Assembly: GCA_021234155.1 (NCBI GenBank)
Contig: JAJEKV010000338.1
Location: 62,001 to 126,000 of the forward strand
Source: Isoetes taiwanensis
Taxonomy: Eukaryota > Streptophyta > Lycopodiopsida > Isoetales > Isoetaceae
DNA: 64,000 nucleotides
Reading direction: 5' to 3'
How positions within the stretch are numbered: position 1 is the first letter of the stretch; each line of letters starts with the position of its first letter. The notes beneath the pieces are model-generated. The model was not told where the DNA came from. It was given only the letters and a program-made list of their open reading frames with translations, and made no database searches. Positions 36,151 to 47,887 of the stretch are shown one piece after another. The position numbers and the translations under genes were made by a program.

Positions 36151-37985
36151 CTAGTAGGGTTGTCTCCATCTAGAAGGCAAGTGACTGGCACTACCCGGCC
36201 AATTGCCGCACAATTATGGTCAGCTCAGCATTCCCAAAGCTATTGGCCATGATCCTCGAGCAGCAGTTGACGAGCTGGATTAGAGGCAGGAGAAGTGCAG
36301 GCCCTCACGTAGGGCCTCATCACTCAACCATTGATAATATCTTTACACTGCAGATTTTGGTTGAGGACAGCATGAACCATCGGCAAGACCTGTATTGCTG
36401 CTTCGTAGACTTCGTCAAGGCTTTCGACATGGTGCGTCGAGAAAAGCTTTGGGCAAGGTTGCAACAGTTGGGGGTCCTGTGGAGTTGCCGAATGCGGTGA
36501 CAGGCTACATGAGACATGCTGGGGCCAGTTGCAACCAATAAGCCAGCCATTCGAGAGCAATATCAGGGTTTGCCAAGGATGCCCTCTCTCTCGCATACTG
36601 TTTGGACTGTACATTGATCAGTTAGAGAGCTGGCTTGCTGCCCACAGAGACAACGAAGCTCAACTTTTGCACTAAATCACCAGTTAACTGATATATGCTG
36701 ATGATGTCGACCTCTTAGCTACATTCAGGGTGACATACAACGCTATCTCGATGCCCTGGACATATTCTGCCAGGCAACTGACATGCGCGTCAACTTGGTC
36801 AAGACCTCATATCATTCGCACGACAGACAAGAGCTCCCACCGTCGCTTATCGGGGCCAGAATCTGAAAGTGGTACCCGCATACAATATTTGGGAGTGGAG
36901 TTTTTGTCTACCATGTACTGGGTCACTTCCATTCGGCTACGAGCAGGAGCAGGCTGGAAAGCACTCTATGCCATACAGAACAATAGCCACAAGGCGGAAC
37001 TGTCTGATTGGGCCTACCAGTTGCACCTATTCAGGGTATTAATGGAGCATGTCCTTTTATATGGGATCAAAGTCTGGAGCCCGGTGGTATCCATTGCCAC
37101 CTGAAATGATTTGGAGCATGTGCAGAAAGCTTTCTTAGCATCGACAATGGGGGTGAAGTCCACAATGCCATATCAAATACTATTACTATTACAGGAGACA
37201 GGCTTCTTGCCTCTTCAGTGAGAGGCCCTTGACTGCCACATCATCTACTTCCAAAAGGTGATCAGTATGGATGACGCTTGCCTTCCTAGCCTAGCTTACA
37301 CGGTAGCAATGGGGCCTCAGCATCTGAAGGCATGCAGGCGAAAAGAGAGCTCAGTGATCTGCTAGATGGAATTGCAGGAGTGCAGGTGCATCCAAGTAAA
37401 AATGGAGGTCGTTTGCCATCTTGAGACAGTATCTTGACACATGCTTCCTCAGCAAGCTCTGGAATGCCAGCACTCTTAAACAAGTCAAGACAACATATTA
37501 CCAGTGTCATATAAACTCCACGTTGGAGCGAGACACAGAACCCATCTGCCCATGAAAAAAGCGCAGATCCATTGCCTCAATTCATGTAGGTGTCTCCGAA
37601 TTGAGAAGGGGAGCCGTGCCAGGATATACTTTGTCAACGCTACCAAGTGGGGGCAGTGGAAGAAGAATGCCATACCCTTCAGGGCTATCCAATGTATGGA
37701 CAAATCCGAGTACGCTACACTGAATTGGTCAGGCCTGCCCCCTTGTTACATGCGATGTTCCTCAGTACAGAAGCTGGAATCATATCTTTAAGAGGTCATG
37801 GATCGGCGGAATCAGCTACGTCTTCGGGCACTCGCCCGACGTGTATATATTTTTCTCATGGTGTGTGTTTGTACAGTATGACAACATTCTTATTTTTGTC
37901 ACAGGTTTTTCCCTAATAAGCACACCAAGGCGGGGTTTATTTTTAACCCAGACAGTAATAAGTCTGTTGCGCCATTTTGTTGGGT
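36150..37985 (+). mobile_element. LINE copy 2 of the (TATTC)-tail family, reverse transcriptase part
   Basis: The plus strand reads NCRTIMVSSAFPKLLAMILE at 36,190, HSTIDNIFTLQILVEDS, then the polymerase motif CCFVDFVKAFDMVRREKLWA (36,400) and LIYADDVDLLA (about 36,690). YLGVEFLSTMYW and a C-terminal region with RQYLDTCFLSKLW follow. The 3' end reads GACAGTAATA..CTGTTGCGCC to GGTCCTATAGG, the same as the other copies, but the simple-repeat tail is gone. Frameshifts and stops are frequent. The endonuclease part is missing, as usual for 5'-truncated LINEs. Confidence 0.85.
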
Positions 37986-39872
37986 CCTATAGGCGAGAAT
38001 TCATTTGAGAGAATTCAACTATTTTTATTACTTGTCGTCATGATTAGCTTCTCATTTTTGAGTAAAGCTTGGTAATTGTTTAATATTTCATACATTCCAG
38101 ATTAGAAAAAAGATGCCTCCTAAACATTTTGAAGATGAGTTTTTTGCATGGAAAATTATATCAAACCCAGGAACTGATAGAATATTATCGAACCAATTTC
38201 ATTTGGAGATGGTACATTCTTTTGAATGCTGCAAGCTAATAATGCAAGTCTGCTCGATGGAAGATTGTGTGGTCACTTGAGGGACCCGCGTGACTTTAGG
38301 AACTGAATTACTTCTCATAGTTGACACAGCAGCACTCCACTCCCTTTCCTCCTGCTTGGCTGGAATGTCATCTTTACCAGGCTTCATGACACCGAGTCTT
38401 CACTCTTGCTTTTACATGAAATTGCTGGTCATGATCGGGATTTTCTTCGCGCTATGGATTTTCTTTCCTCTATTCTCCAGTTTTTGAGAGAATCTAGGCG
38501 AGTATAGATTATCCAATCAAAATCAAGCTATTCCCAATTGGGATTGAGTGAAATGCGCTGCTGTCAAGTAGCATTGCAAGTGAGATCGTCAGCCTCCAAG
38601 GTTGCAACATGAGAGAATTCAAGATTTGAATTGCAAGGTGCCATGTTTCTGCCGAAAGGGTTGGATCCTCCTCCCAATGATATCGTACATCACTGATGAA
38701 CTCGACAAGTAGGATTTCAAAAAGGATGATGGTACGGGGGATAACACATTGTGCTCTCGACATCTAGGATTGCTAACTTGACATTTCCAGATATTTGAAT
38801 TTTAAGTTGGGGATGCCAGGACTTGATGTCACGTTAGGTACTTGGAGATCCCGATTTTTAGTTAGAGATCCCTAGCCACGGTATCACGTATGGGTGTTTG
38901 CATTGAGGGCTACGATGCTCCGACGAAGCTGAGGATGTGGTCGACTACGCATCTTACACAAGTCAGGTACAACGTGGCGGGAGGGGAGGGAGGGGCCGGG
39001 CTCCATATAGAGGACATGCGAGGGATCCCCAGGGATCTCGGAGCGGGGAGTTTTCTGTTTTTGCACCGACATCATCAAACTCGGAGTATGACCCACTTGT
39101 TCAACTTGAATCTCGAATAATAATAACACGTTCTTATTATATTTCTTAAAACTATGGCCCTTGCATGTGCCGTCCCATAACCCGTTGGGTTCCCGTGGAC
39201 CTAAAAATTCTTATCTTATCTTATCTTTAACTTTTCAAACATTTAAAAAGTCTATTGACAAATTTATTTTCTTTGGTTGCAATTTGCAAGTCAATTTGGT
39301 AAAGTATATATTTGAATTTGTAATGTACATGATATTTACCCCCATACATAATTATTTTAATATAGTGGGAGCAAGAGCATGAATGCATTGCAACGTGCAT
39401 ATTCAACTATCCACATTACTCGTTGCAACATTTAGTTTTAGTTCGTGTCAAAGTGACCACCACAATAAAGCAATAAACTTATGTATATAAAATTTAAGCC
39501 AGTTCCATATATGTGATCTTGTTGGTACCACATGGCTCTTTGCTGAGTTTTCAACTTCCTCCTTGTTAGGGGAGCCTTGGATGCCAATTGAATGCTTCAT
39601 TCAACTTGAAAAGGAATATGATTAGGTTCAGAAGTTTCTATGAACGACCTAGTTTGTTTAATGTTAGTCATATATACCAAATACTAGTGCAACTTGATAT
39701 TCAATATAAAATGCAACAACATGGGGATAAACAAAAAGCGAACAACTTGAGAAAGTTTATTAGATAATGACATGGGAAGACTTGAAAATTGACAGTAATA
39801 GTCCCAATAAAGTCAATCGATTTCTATGGTAAGACGATCTCTAGACTGGGGCCTATGTAACACGTCGACCTA

Positions 39873-40010
39873 CAAAGTCAATATTCCGCATTAGAAATAC
39901 AAAGTCAATATTCCCCCTATGTGTTACAATATGAAGTCAATATTCCCTATGCATTAGAAATACAAACTCAATATTCCCCCTATGTTTTACAATATGAAGT
40001 TAATATTCCC
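39873..40010. repeat. Short tandem AAAGTCAATATTCC repeats, first cluster
   Basis: Five copies of (A/G)AA(G/C)T(C/T)AATATTCC begin at about 39,873, 39,901, 39,933, 39,963 and 39,996. The spacers include CCCTATGCATTAGAAATAC and CCCTATGTGTTACAATAT. The reverse complement contains TTGACTT, a W-box core. Confidence 0.8.
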
Positions 40011-40298
40011 TATGCATTAAAAATATATCATGGATTCATAGCAGACCCAACATATTTTCTGATGAAGCAGCACTCCACTCCCTTTCCTTCTGCATGGCTG
40101 CAATGTCAGCTTTGCCAGGCCTCATGATATCAGAGCCTTCATTTCTTACTTTGGTGAAGTCGACAAGCAGGATTTGAAAAAGGATCATGGTACGGGGGAT
40201 AACACACTGTTCTCTCGACATCCATGATTGCTAACTCAAGGTTTCCATATATCTAAATTTTAAGTTGGTGATCCCAGGACTCGATATTGCAGAAGGTA

Positions 40299-40622
40299 AG
40301 GGGTAGATAACGCCCTGGTCAGAGGGCGTTATGGGAATAAAATTCTCGGGCAATATGGCCATGGCCAAAATGGCTCTGGTGCATATTGCCCGAGAATTTT
40401 ATTCCCTCCCGCATGCCCGAGCCATTTTGGCCATGGCCATATTGCCCGAGAATTTTATTCCCATTAACGCCCGAGGGCCAAGGCGTTATCTTCCTTAACA
40501 CCCTGCTCTGAGGGTGTTATGAGCCTTCGTGATAAAACCCTAGGGCGTTATGAGCCTTTGTGATAACGTCCTAGGGCATTATGACTGTTTTAGCCATAAA
40601 AACCCAAGGAGCAGGGTGTTAA
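40299..40622. mobile_element. Two adjacent foldback/MITE-like elements inside one target-site duplication
   Basis: Element 1, 40306-40490, has the ends GATAACGCCCTGG and CCAAGGCGTTATC. Its long near-perfect arms are 40329-40376 and 40419-40467 (CTCGGGCAATATGGCC and its complement). Element 2, 40495-40622, has perfect 14-bp ends TTAACACCCTGCTC and GAGCAGGGTGTTAA. The pair is flanked by AAGGTA at 40293-40298 and 40621-40626. Unit A of the tandem duplication has no insert here, confirming insertion. No coding sequence. Confidence 0.8.
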
Positions 40623-41532
40623 GGTACTCGGAGATCTGGTTTTTTCAGTTGGGGATCCCTAGCCGCGGTATCACGTATGGGTGTTTGCATGGATGGCTAC
40701 GATGCTTCGACAGAGCCGACGGTGTGATCGACTACGCACCTGACGTAGGTCAGGTTCAATAAAATTAAGGGAGGGGGGAAGGGACGGGCTCCATGTAGAG
40801 GACATGCGAGGGATTCCCAGGGATCACGAAGCAGGGATTCTTTTTTGCACCGACATCATCATATTCGGGGCAATGACCCACTTGTTCAACTTAAATCACG
40901 AATAATAATAACATATTCTTATTACATTTCTTAAAGCTATGGTCGCATTCATTTTACCTTTTCAAACATTTAAATGGTCTATTCACAAATTCATTTTATT
41001 TGGTTGCAATTTGCATTTTGACAAGTCAATTTGATAAAGTATATATTTGAATTCAAATATACATCATATTTACGCCTATACATTAATGTAGTCGGAGCAA
41101 GAGCACGAATGCATGCAATGTGCACATTCTTACTAGACTTCTGTATAAAATTTAAGGCAGATTCATATATGTGGTCTTGTTGGTACCACATGGCTCTGTG
41201 TTGAGTTTTCAACTTTCTCCCTATTAGGGGAGCATTGGATGCCAATTGAACGCTTCATTCAACTTCAAAAGGAATCTGATTAGGCTCGGAATTTTTCGTG
41301 GACGGCATAGTTTGTTTTACCGTTAGTAACATATACCAAATAGCGGCAACAACTTGATATACAATATAGAATGCAAGAACGTGGGGATAAAAGAAAGCGA
41401 ACAACTTGAGAAAGTTTATTAGATAATCACATGGGAAGACTTGAAAATTGACAGTAATAGTCCCAAAAAAGTCAATATATTTCCATGGTAAGACTGTCGC
41501 TAGACTGGGGCCTATGTAACACGTCGACCTAC

Positions 41533-41635
41533 AAAGTCAATATGCCCTATGCATTTTATACAAAGTCAATATTCCCAGTGCGTTAAAGTGTAAAGTCAAT
41601 ATTCCCAGTGCGTTAAAATATAAAGTCAATACTCC
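41533..41635. promoter_or_regulatory. Four AAAGTCAATATTCC repeats 200-300 bp upstream of MYB gene 1
   Basis: Copies start at 41,533, 41,562, 41,592 and 41,622, spaced 29-30 bp apart. On the opposite strand each reads TTGACTTT, containing the WRKY-binding W-box core TTGAC. Their place just upstream of the MYB start makes a regulatory role possible, but the cluster could equally be a passive remnant of the tandem duplication. This is an inference from motif and position only. Confidence 0.4.
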
Positions 41636-41835
41636 GTATGCGTGAAGAATACGTCATGGACCCATGCATGGTGGACCAGAGAATTGTTCCAGCTGGCCCA
41701 GAGAATCCGGTCGTACGAGGAATCTCGGTGATATGGGCCAGACTTATTAGGTTGACTTGGCAAGTGAAGCCAGGTCGTCATGGGAACCCTAATAAATATG
41801 TTTGGGGATCTGCTCTTTTTTCTAAACTCCAAAAT

Positions 41836-42884
41836 ATGAAAATAAGTGTCGATTTTGGGGCAGCCAAAACCTGTTCTTGCTGCTCTGCATCTACAAACAT
41901 AAGAAGAGGTCTCTGGTCTCCCGATGAAGATGCTTGTCTGAAAAACTATATTGAAACTTATGGCATTAAGCGCTGGAGCATTGTTCCCATTGAGGCTGGT
42001 AAAAAATCTCATTTTTTTTCCAGGCATTTTTTTTTCATGCATTTTTTTTTCCTGCACCATATCTTTGCATATAATCTTCAATGCCTCTTCTTATTTCTTA
42101 TATATATTCTTCATATAATCAGGTCTCCAGCGCTGTGGTAAAAGCTGTAGGCTTAGATGGCTTAATTACCTTCGTCCTCAATTAAAACGTGGTAGCTTTT
42201 CTCTTCAAGAACAGGAACTCATCCTTAACCTGCATTCTCGCCTTGGTAACAGGTACTTTAAGATCTACATTGTTTTTTGCATAGTGGTTTTTTAGACCAG
42301 AATGTTGCTGAAAGTTCTGATTTTTATTTTACAGATGGTCCCTTATCGCCAAGCAATTGCCAGGCAGAACTGATAACGAGATAAAAAACTTCTGGAATGT
42401 TCATTTCAAGCGCATCCCTAAATCTCAGAATAGTGCCAGTTCTAAGAAATGTTTAATTCTGGATTCTTCAGAACATAAAAAAGAATGGCAGTCTAAGGTA
42501 ATTGTTGCAAGTTCTAGTGAATCAGATTTGTCAAGTTGCGGCGAAGAAGTTCCAATTAATTCAAGAACACCAGTCTTTTCAACATGGTGGTCTGATCTTG
42601 AACTTGATCTTGATCTTGACCTTGATTCAAATTCAAAAATTAAGGATGCACCACAAACAATGTTGCAGGATCATATTCATGTTCATCAACGTGAACAACA
42701 TGCTAATTCTTGTGCATTAGAAGAGCTACTGCAGGCTTGTGAAAGTGGTTCATCAGATTCATCATTTTCTTTCCACGATGGAAGTTTCAGCTCTAATTCC
42801 TCTGACCATTCTAACTCAAATTCATTACAATGGTCTGGTGATCTTGTAGAAGATTTGGATTGGAATAAACTGTGGGTAGATTGA
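41836..42884 (+). CDS. R2R3-MYB transcription factor, gene 1
   Basis: A nuclear DNA-binding regulator of about 280 residues. Exons 41836-41998, 42123-42252 and 42335-42884 (TGA), with introns in phases 1 and 2, the classic positions for R2R3-MYB genes. R2 has [37 protein letters not shown] and [16 protein letters not shown]3 has [31 protein letters not shown] and [10 protein letters not shown]. The N-terminus CSCCSAS is cysteine-rich. The tail is serine- and acid-rich, with [11 protein letters not shown], an LDLDLDLD run and a final [10 protein letters not shown], which looks like an activation domain. The ATG at 41836 gives the family's usual short N-terminus, although the frame stays open to 41638. 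R3 lacks the bHLH-interaction signature. Subgroup not assigned; the Arabidopsis LAF1/MYB18-like clade is one possibility. Confidence 0.9.
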
Positions 42885-43047
42885 TGAGCAATTGTACAGA
42901 CATCTAGCTCTGATTTCAACCTGTTGATATTCTGACTTTAAAACACTTACAAATCTTTGATATGTTATTTTTATTTGAAATTCATGGCATTTGTAGACAC
43001 TAGGCAAATGAAATTCATACTAAATACATTTAGTCAAGGGGCATTAT

Positions 43048-43183
43048 CCCCCTTTTTTTTTTCTTGTTTTTGGAAGGACTACAAGCTTTACTCACCAATA
43101 AAAAAACTATAACAAAAGAAAAAAAATAAATAAATGCAAAGACAGGACTATAACTCCATTGGACAAACCGATCCAACTGAGCC
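43048..43183 (-). mobile_element. Short 5'-truncated copy of an L1-type LINE 3' end
   Basis: The minus strand reads CTCAGTTGGATCGGTTTGTCC, GTCCTGTCTTTGCATTT, GTAAAGCTTGTAGTCCTTCC and then an A-rich tail. The same series ends the L1 copy at 51,640-51,760. The flanks CAAGGGGCATTAT (43035-43047) and CAAGGGACATTAT (43183-43195) match at 12 of 13 positions, as expected for a target-site duplication. It lies about 150 bp past MYB gene 1 and may affect that gene's 3' end. Confidence 0.75.
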
Positions 43184-43199
43184 AAGGGACATTATTGTA

Positions 43200-43580
43200 C
43201 AAAATCAAGTCTAATAATATATATCCATCCGACTTCCACGAAGTGCAACTGCAATTGCGAATGATGGCTTTGTATATTTGTATATATGAACCTTAAATTA
43301 TCACCAATAATTATTTAAATAAGAAGAGATAAATTATCATCAATAATTGTTTTAATAAGAAGGGACATTTTAGTGTTAGGTCAAAAGCAAAAACTATCTA
43401 AACATGTATAATGATTCTACACAATCTTTACTCCATTATTCCTTGCCTAGTTCTCAACACATGTTGATAATATTCCTTGAAATCGTCATTTCTAACAAGT
43501 TGAAATCAATATATCTAAGTCAAAATATTCAGAGGCTCCATATAAAAAAGAAAAAAGAACGCCTTCTATCACAAGAATTG
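43200..43580. other. AT-rich intergenic DNA
   Basis: Contains a diverged direct repeat of AATTATCA(C/T)CAATAATT..TTTAA(A/T)AAGAAG around 43,295-43,365. Nothing else recognised. Confidence 0.3.
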
Positions 43581-43584
43581 GTCT

Positions 43585-43745
43585 AATTTGAGAAATGCCT
43601 TACGAAGGCATATGACAATGTTGAATCTAGAAAACACCCGTATAAGAGATTGACATTTGTAGAACTCAATGCACTAGGGTTTGACATATGGGTGAACTTA
43701 TTGTGGCTCACTCCAATTGATGTGCACCAACTCTGGACACACATT
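43585..43745 (+). pseudogene. Small reverse-transcriptase relic
   Basis: One frame reads FEKCLTKAYDNVESR, resembling the motif FEKAYDNV of LINE reverse transcriptases, followed by LNALGFDIWV, matching the usual LGF..W motif. The open stretch is about 50 codons with nothing recognisable on either side. Confidence 0.4.
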
Positions 43746-43749
43746 TTCT

Positions 43750-45330
43750 AGTCATTATTTTACGAGGTTTTCTTTATCAAAGTTGCCTATTTCCCCATAC
43801 AACAATTCCTGCAATTCTAGCATGTGCACGTGATAAGCAACATCGTCTAAAAGTACGTTAGATCCTTATAATTTTCTAATGGTTGTGAAAATTAGAAAAA
43901 ATCCACATCATTTCCTTCTCCTTCATTTGTATTATTTTCATGGCTTCTTCTTCTTCCCGACTGCGTCCTACACAGGCCATTACGTTGGAGGCCCTCTAAC
44001 TCAAATGATGTTAAACTGGCAGATATGACAAAGCAAACTTGTAGTCATGAAGATGCCTTGCTTGCAGAATTTGCCCTCTCCGTTGTCATTGCTCATATGT
44101 CTAATTCTTCATGCAGCTAATGACAAATCATTCTATAATAGATCAAGTGCAGAAGAGTTTGAGTTGTACCCCAGACAAATCATATTAGTAATTAAATGTC
44201 CACAACAAAGCCATTACGCGGGAGTCCGCCAGCGTGTTTTTTAGTAGCCGTTGGTTACAAATTCACATTTTTTCAAAAATAGTCGGCCATGCTGGAGTAG
44301 GATGCATTCTCATTACGACCAAAGGGTAGTGGGCAGTTCAAATACCAACTTATTACTCTCACTCTATAAGTGGCCAATTTGATATTTGCTACCTTTAGAC
44401 CCATAGGGCGTAGTCATTTCAAAATATCAGATGCACAAGCAACTTGTTGGGATGGCCATTTAGAACATACAATAGTTTTAATTGTTTCTAGAAGTGTGGC
44501 CAGCCTCTATATTAGCCACAAGTAGGGACATAATATTATTACTTAGGGTGCTCTAAAATTTGTTTCGAGTCTAGCCCTATAATTCTAATGGTCTTTCTAA
44601 TAATATAGTAGTTTTCCTTCTGATGACTCGGTTCAATTTTTTTTATTCGATTTGCAATTTGCATCCCAAATCTGCTCGTCACATCCTGCTTGAATTTGCT
44701 CTTCATCTTTCCAACTCAAATCAGGGTTTCCAAATGGTTTTTGGTGAGATTCATCCTATCGAAACCATTTGTGCTTCTGTCTAAGACAACATGTCAATTG
44801 ATTTTACAGTAAGTGAAGCATAGCATGTATTTGTTTGTGATAACTATATAGAGCATCATAGATAGACATACCAATTTTAAAGGTTAGATGTATAGGTGTA
44901 GCCAATTTGATTGTTCTGACAAAAAAAAAAAAAAAAAATAGTTTCTTGATTTTGCCAGTTAAGTTACAACCCCTTGGCATAACAATTCAAAAATGGCTAG
45001 GTCAAACTACCTTAGCAATTTCTCCAAGATAAGTAGTGGTCAATATTTCATGCCTCTTCAAATATGTAAGGAGATTAAAAAACACCCTAAAGTCCGCTTG
45101 GGATGCTGGAATTCATGCTAGGAAAACAAGAAATAGATGTGGAACAACATATGCTTATTAAGCACAATTTTATTATAGTAGAAAATTTTTAGTAAACTGG
45201 AACTTTTTTATTGTAGACCTTCCGTAGGTGTTGTGTACATGTGTATAGTACATATGTATCGTTCTTATGTTGTATACACTACATGAATATTTAGAAAATA
45301 TATTAATACGTATCATACACCCACCTTCTG
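43750..45330. other. Intergenic DNA without recognised content
   Basis: AT-rich, with an A-run of 18 at about 44,922-44,939 that could be the tail of a retroposed sequence. No body belonging to it was recognised. Short open frames are not convincing. Confidence 0.3.
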
Positions 45331-45339
45331 AACATAGTT

Positions 45340-45865
45340 ATGTATGATACAAAACCTTATAAAATATATGGACATGATATCATGCATACACATGCTACAG
45401 ATAGCAGTAAAGGTAATAGTTTATAGAGGTTTAGTTTGGCTACATATTCACACAAGGGGTGTCTTTGGGCATCGAGAACTGTTAAAACGAGCATATTCGG
45501 GAGTTGTGCCACACTATGGGTTAAGTAGATAATTGGTCTTTTGTCGTGGGGTATGCTTTCATAGGTTGAGGTATACCATATAGCGATTAGCAAAATACTA
45601 TAAGGTTTTTAGCACCATACTTAATGATGTTATTCAATACATGTATTGTACAACTGGAAGGAGGGGAAAGAAGAGGTTCTCACTGCCCTACATCATCCCT
45701 TGTGTGAATATGCACCCAAACAAGAGGGGCTCTTAGGGGGAATTTGATTTTAAGTATAGGGATAATGATTGGGTCTATGATTTTAATATTGATGTCTATT
45801 ATTTTGTAGTACTCAAGTGGTTCAAAAATTTTGGACCCCCTTCAGGGCCCTTTATAAAATGAGCC
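45340..45865. mobile_element. Inverted-repeat element related to the module ends at 30.3 and 33.3 kb
   Basis: The left half contains TTTGGCTACATATTCACAC (about 45,437) and AATACTATAAGGTTTT (about 45,595). The right half contains the inverse, GTGTGAATATGCACCCAAAC (about 45,703), GGGGGAATTTGATTTTAAG, then CAAAAATTTTGGACCC..GGGCCC near 45,825. These match, with divergence, the order GGGCCC..CCAAAAATTTT, TTAAAATCCCCC, TTTGGGTGCATATTCACAC and AATACTATAAG in copy A. The structure is a module end joined to its own inverse, as at 33.2-33.6 kb. Confidence 0.65.
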
Positions 45866-45869
45866 CAAA

Positions 45870-47190
45870 GGAAAGGGAATAAATATAGAAATACAATAGA
45901 AGGGATTATAAATCATGAAAAATCACGTTATGATTATTTCTCAAATTATATCTATGAAACTATTGTATTAGACATAAGCAATTACATGAGCATCATAGAC
46001 ATAAACAATTGCATGAGCATCAGGGAGATGCCATAAGTGCATAACAGTACATATAGGTACAATTGTTGATTGTTGTTGAGTTTTCTGTGGAATAGAAAGG
46101 ACTAAGAAGAAGATAATCAGAGCATCTTATGGGACTTGAATCCATCCTATGCTTGTATGGCCTGTCACTGTTGGCGGCTTCATGGCCATATGTACTCCAA
46201 TGTCGAGAAGCTTAAAATAAAAAAATGACAAACCATCACTTGCAAGAAGCTTCACGTCAATAAGCCACCATCATTTGACTCTACATATAGCATCACCATA
46301 AATACAAAGAATAGACCCACTGAAGCCTCTATAGTACTATCCTTCAATAGGCTAAGACCTATCTAATTGCAAGAAAGTCGTATTGAATTCAAATAGCTTG
46401 ATAACCTTATCAGCAATTATTCAGTCCCCTTGCTTTAGAAGCTCCCACAGCTTGCAAGAGGTGGCTTGTCAACTTCATCTGTAATGCAATTCATTAGGCT
46501 TTGTTAAATATACAACACAATAATAAAGAACAAAGAAAGCCCATGAATGAAACCCTTATAGCTCAATGTCACCCTTTATTTTTCCAAGATTGTCAATAAC
46601 TTTTATCATCTGAATCCATTTTCATCTCTCTGTCAAGGATGTGAGAATCATAAGCAATAGCTTGTGGACCTTTTTCCAAGTCTAGTGTTAAGCTGTCGAC
46701 CTCTTCAAAAACACGGCCTGTGCTTACAAACACAAAGAAAGTACTAAATATCTCTCCAAAGAAAGTTTTCAAAAGATGGATAAGCTACCTTAATGGAAAA
46801 ATTCCAATCCCCATGATGCATAGAGCTCAAATTGAGTTATACCAAGACCTAAAGTAGCTATCTGGGATTGTCACCTTGCATCTGCTTTTGAAACTTCTAA
46901 TTTGATGTTTAAGCGGGCAAGAGCTTTGATTTGGAAGGAAAATGTAGAGATAGTCCAGCGTTAAGAAAAGATCTCACAAGCAACTTGACTTCCTTGTTGT
47001 TGAGCTTTTGCTGCTGTAGCTGTCAATTCCTTAAGAAATACTAATTTAATATAGAAACAAAATACAATCTAAAAGTCCTAAATGAATCCCTCATCAAACT
47101 GGCATTAGAATCGGTTGCAGATTCTATCATCACTGTGAGCAGGCTGCCGTCTCAGAGAGAAGAGTGGAGGCTCGAAAAAAAATAAATAGA
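45870..47190. other. Intergenic DNA, nothing recognised
   Basis: AT-rich. Several short stretches on the minus strand around 46,440-46,500 and 46,980-47,030 look mildly exon-like but cannot be joined into a frame, and no family is recognised. Confidence 0.25.
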
Positions 47191-47192
47191 AT

Positions 47193-47240
47193 AGAATAGA
47201 TTTTTTAGCGTCCAGGAGACCGATGGACGGAAAAAATGGG
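47193..47240 (-). mobile_element. 3'-end fragment of the (TATTC)-tail LINE family
   Basis: AATAGAATAGAATAG is followed by TTTTTTAGCGTCCAGGAGACC, the same junction of simple-repeat tail and 3' end seen at 47,888-47,940 (TTTTTATCGTCCACGGAGACC). Only about 50 bp remain. Confidence 0.6.
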
Positions 47241-47887
47241 CGAAAAGTTGGCCGAAAAGAAAAAAGGTTTTCCAAAACTCAACTGCTCACGCTAGAAAAA
47301 AGTCCATATTAGCGTGAGGAGCAAACCCCAAAGACTTTTTTAGTAAGTAGATATCAAAATACCAATGATGGCACTGGTCTAAGAAGTATGGGGCCAATGA
47401 TGGCAATTTGTGAAATGTGATTGTTGTTATTTAATTTGATCTAAGACTTGGAATAGTTAGGCAAACAAAGGCAACATACCGTTTGGCATATGTTACGTAT
47501 TTCGTCATCTCTTTAATCTCCAATATCTGGTCCTGATTTTAGACTCATGAAATATTGAGATATTCCATGTCTTGTGTCAACACGGGCAAGGCCTGTCCAT
47601 TCAACATAAATATTTGTGAATAAATATGGTATGTGTTCTCTTTGTGTTTACAAAAAAGGAAGTATGTCGATTTCAACCTAAGCTTGGTACAGTTGGTGGG
47701 AACATTTGGTGATCTACTATATAACACTTGGTTGCAGCATGTAGGTTCCCATTTGCATGAGATTGACTTGGGCTATTCGAAAGCATTTCAGATAGGATAC
47801 TTTTAAAAGCACACGTTTATTTTTGTTGGCAATGGTAAAGAGAAAGTCAATTACTTTTAAGAAATCGTTGTGCTCTAATATGTTCAT

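Larger units (their letters stand above)
38329..41545. repeat. Tandem duplication of about 1.5 kb, two units
   Basis: Unit A (about 38,329-39,885) and unit B (about 40,067-41,545) share an ordered series of matches: AGCAGCACTCCACTCC, GGTACGGGGGATAACACA, ATCACGTATGGGTGTTTGC, TTGTTGGTACCACATGGCTC, and a long run ending CACGTCGACCTACAAAGTCAA. Unit B contains the foldback insertion at 40,299-40,622 that unit A lacks. No coding capacity was found. The array ends about 290 bp before the MYB gene 1 start. Confidence 0.8.

Noticed and set aside
41638-41835. Upstream in-frame ATG extending MYB gene 1 by 66 residues
   Set aside because: The added stretch overlaps the short-repeat region, resembles nothing, and would give an N-terminus unlike gene 2 or the family.
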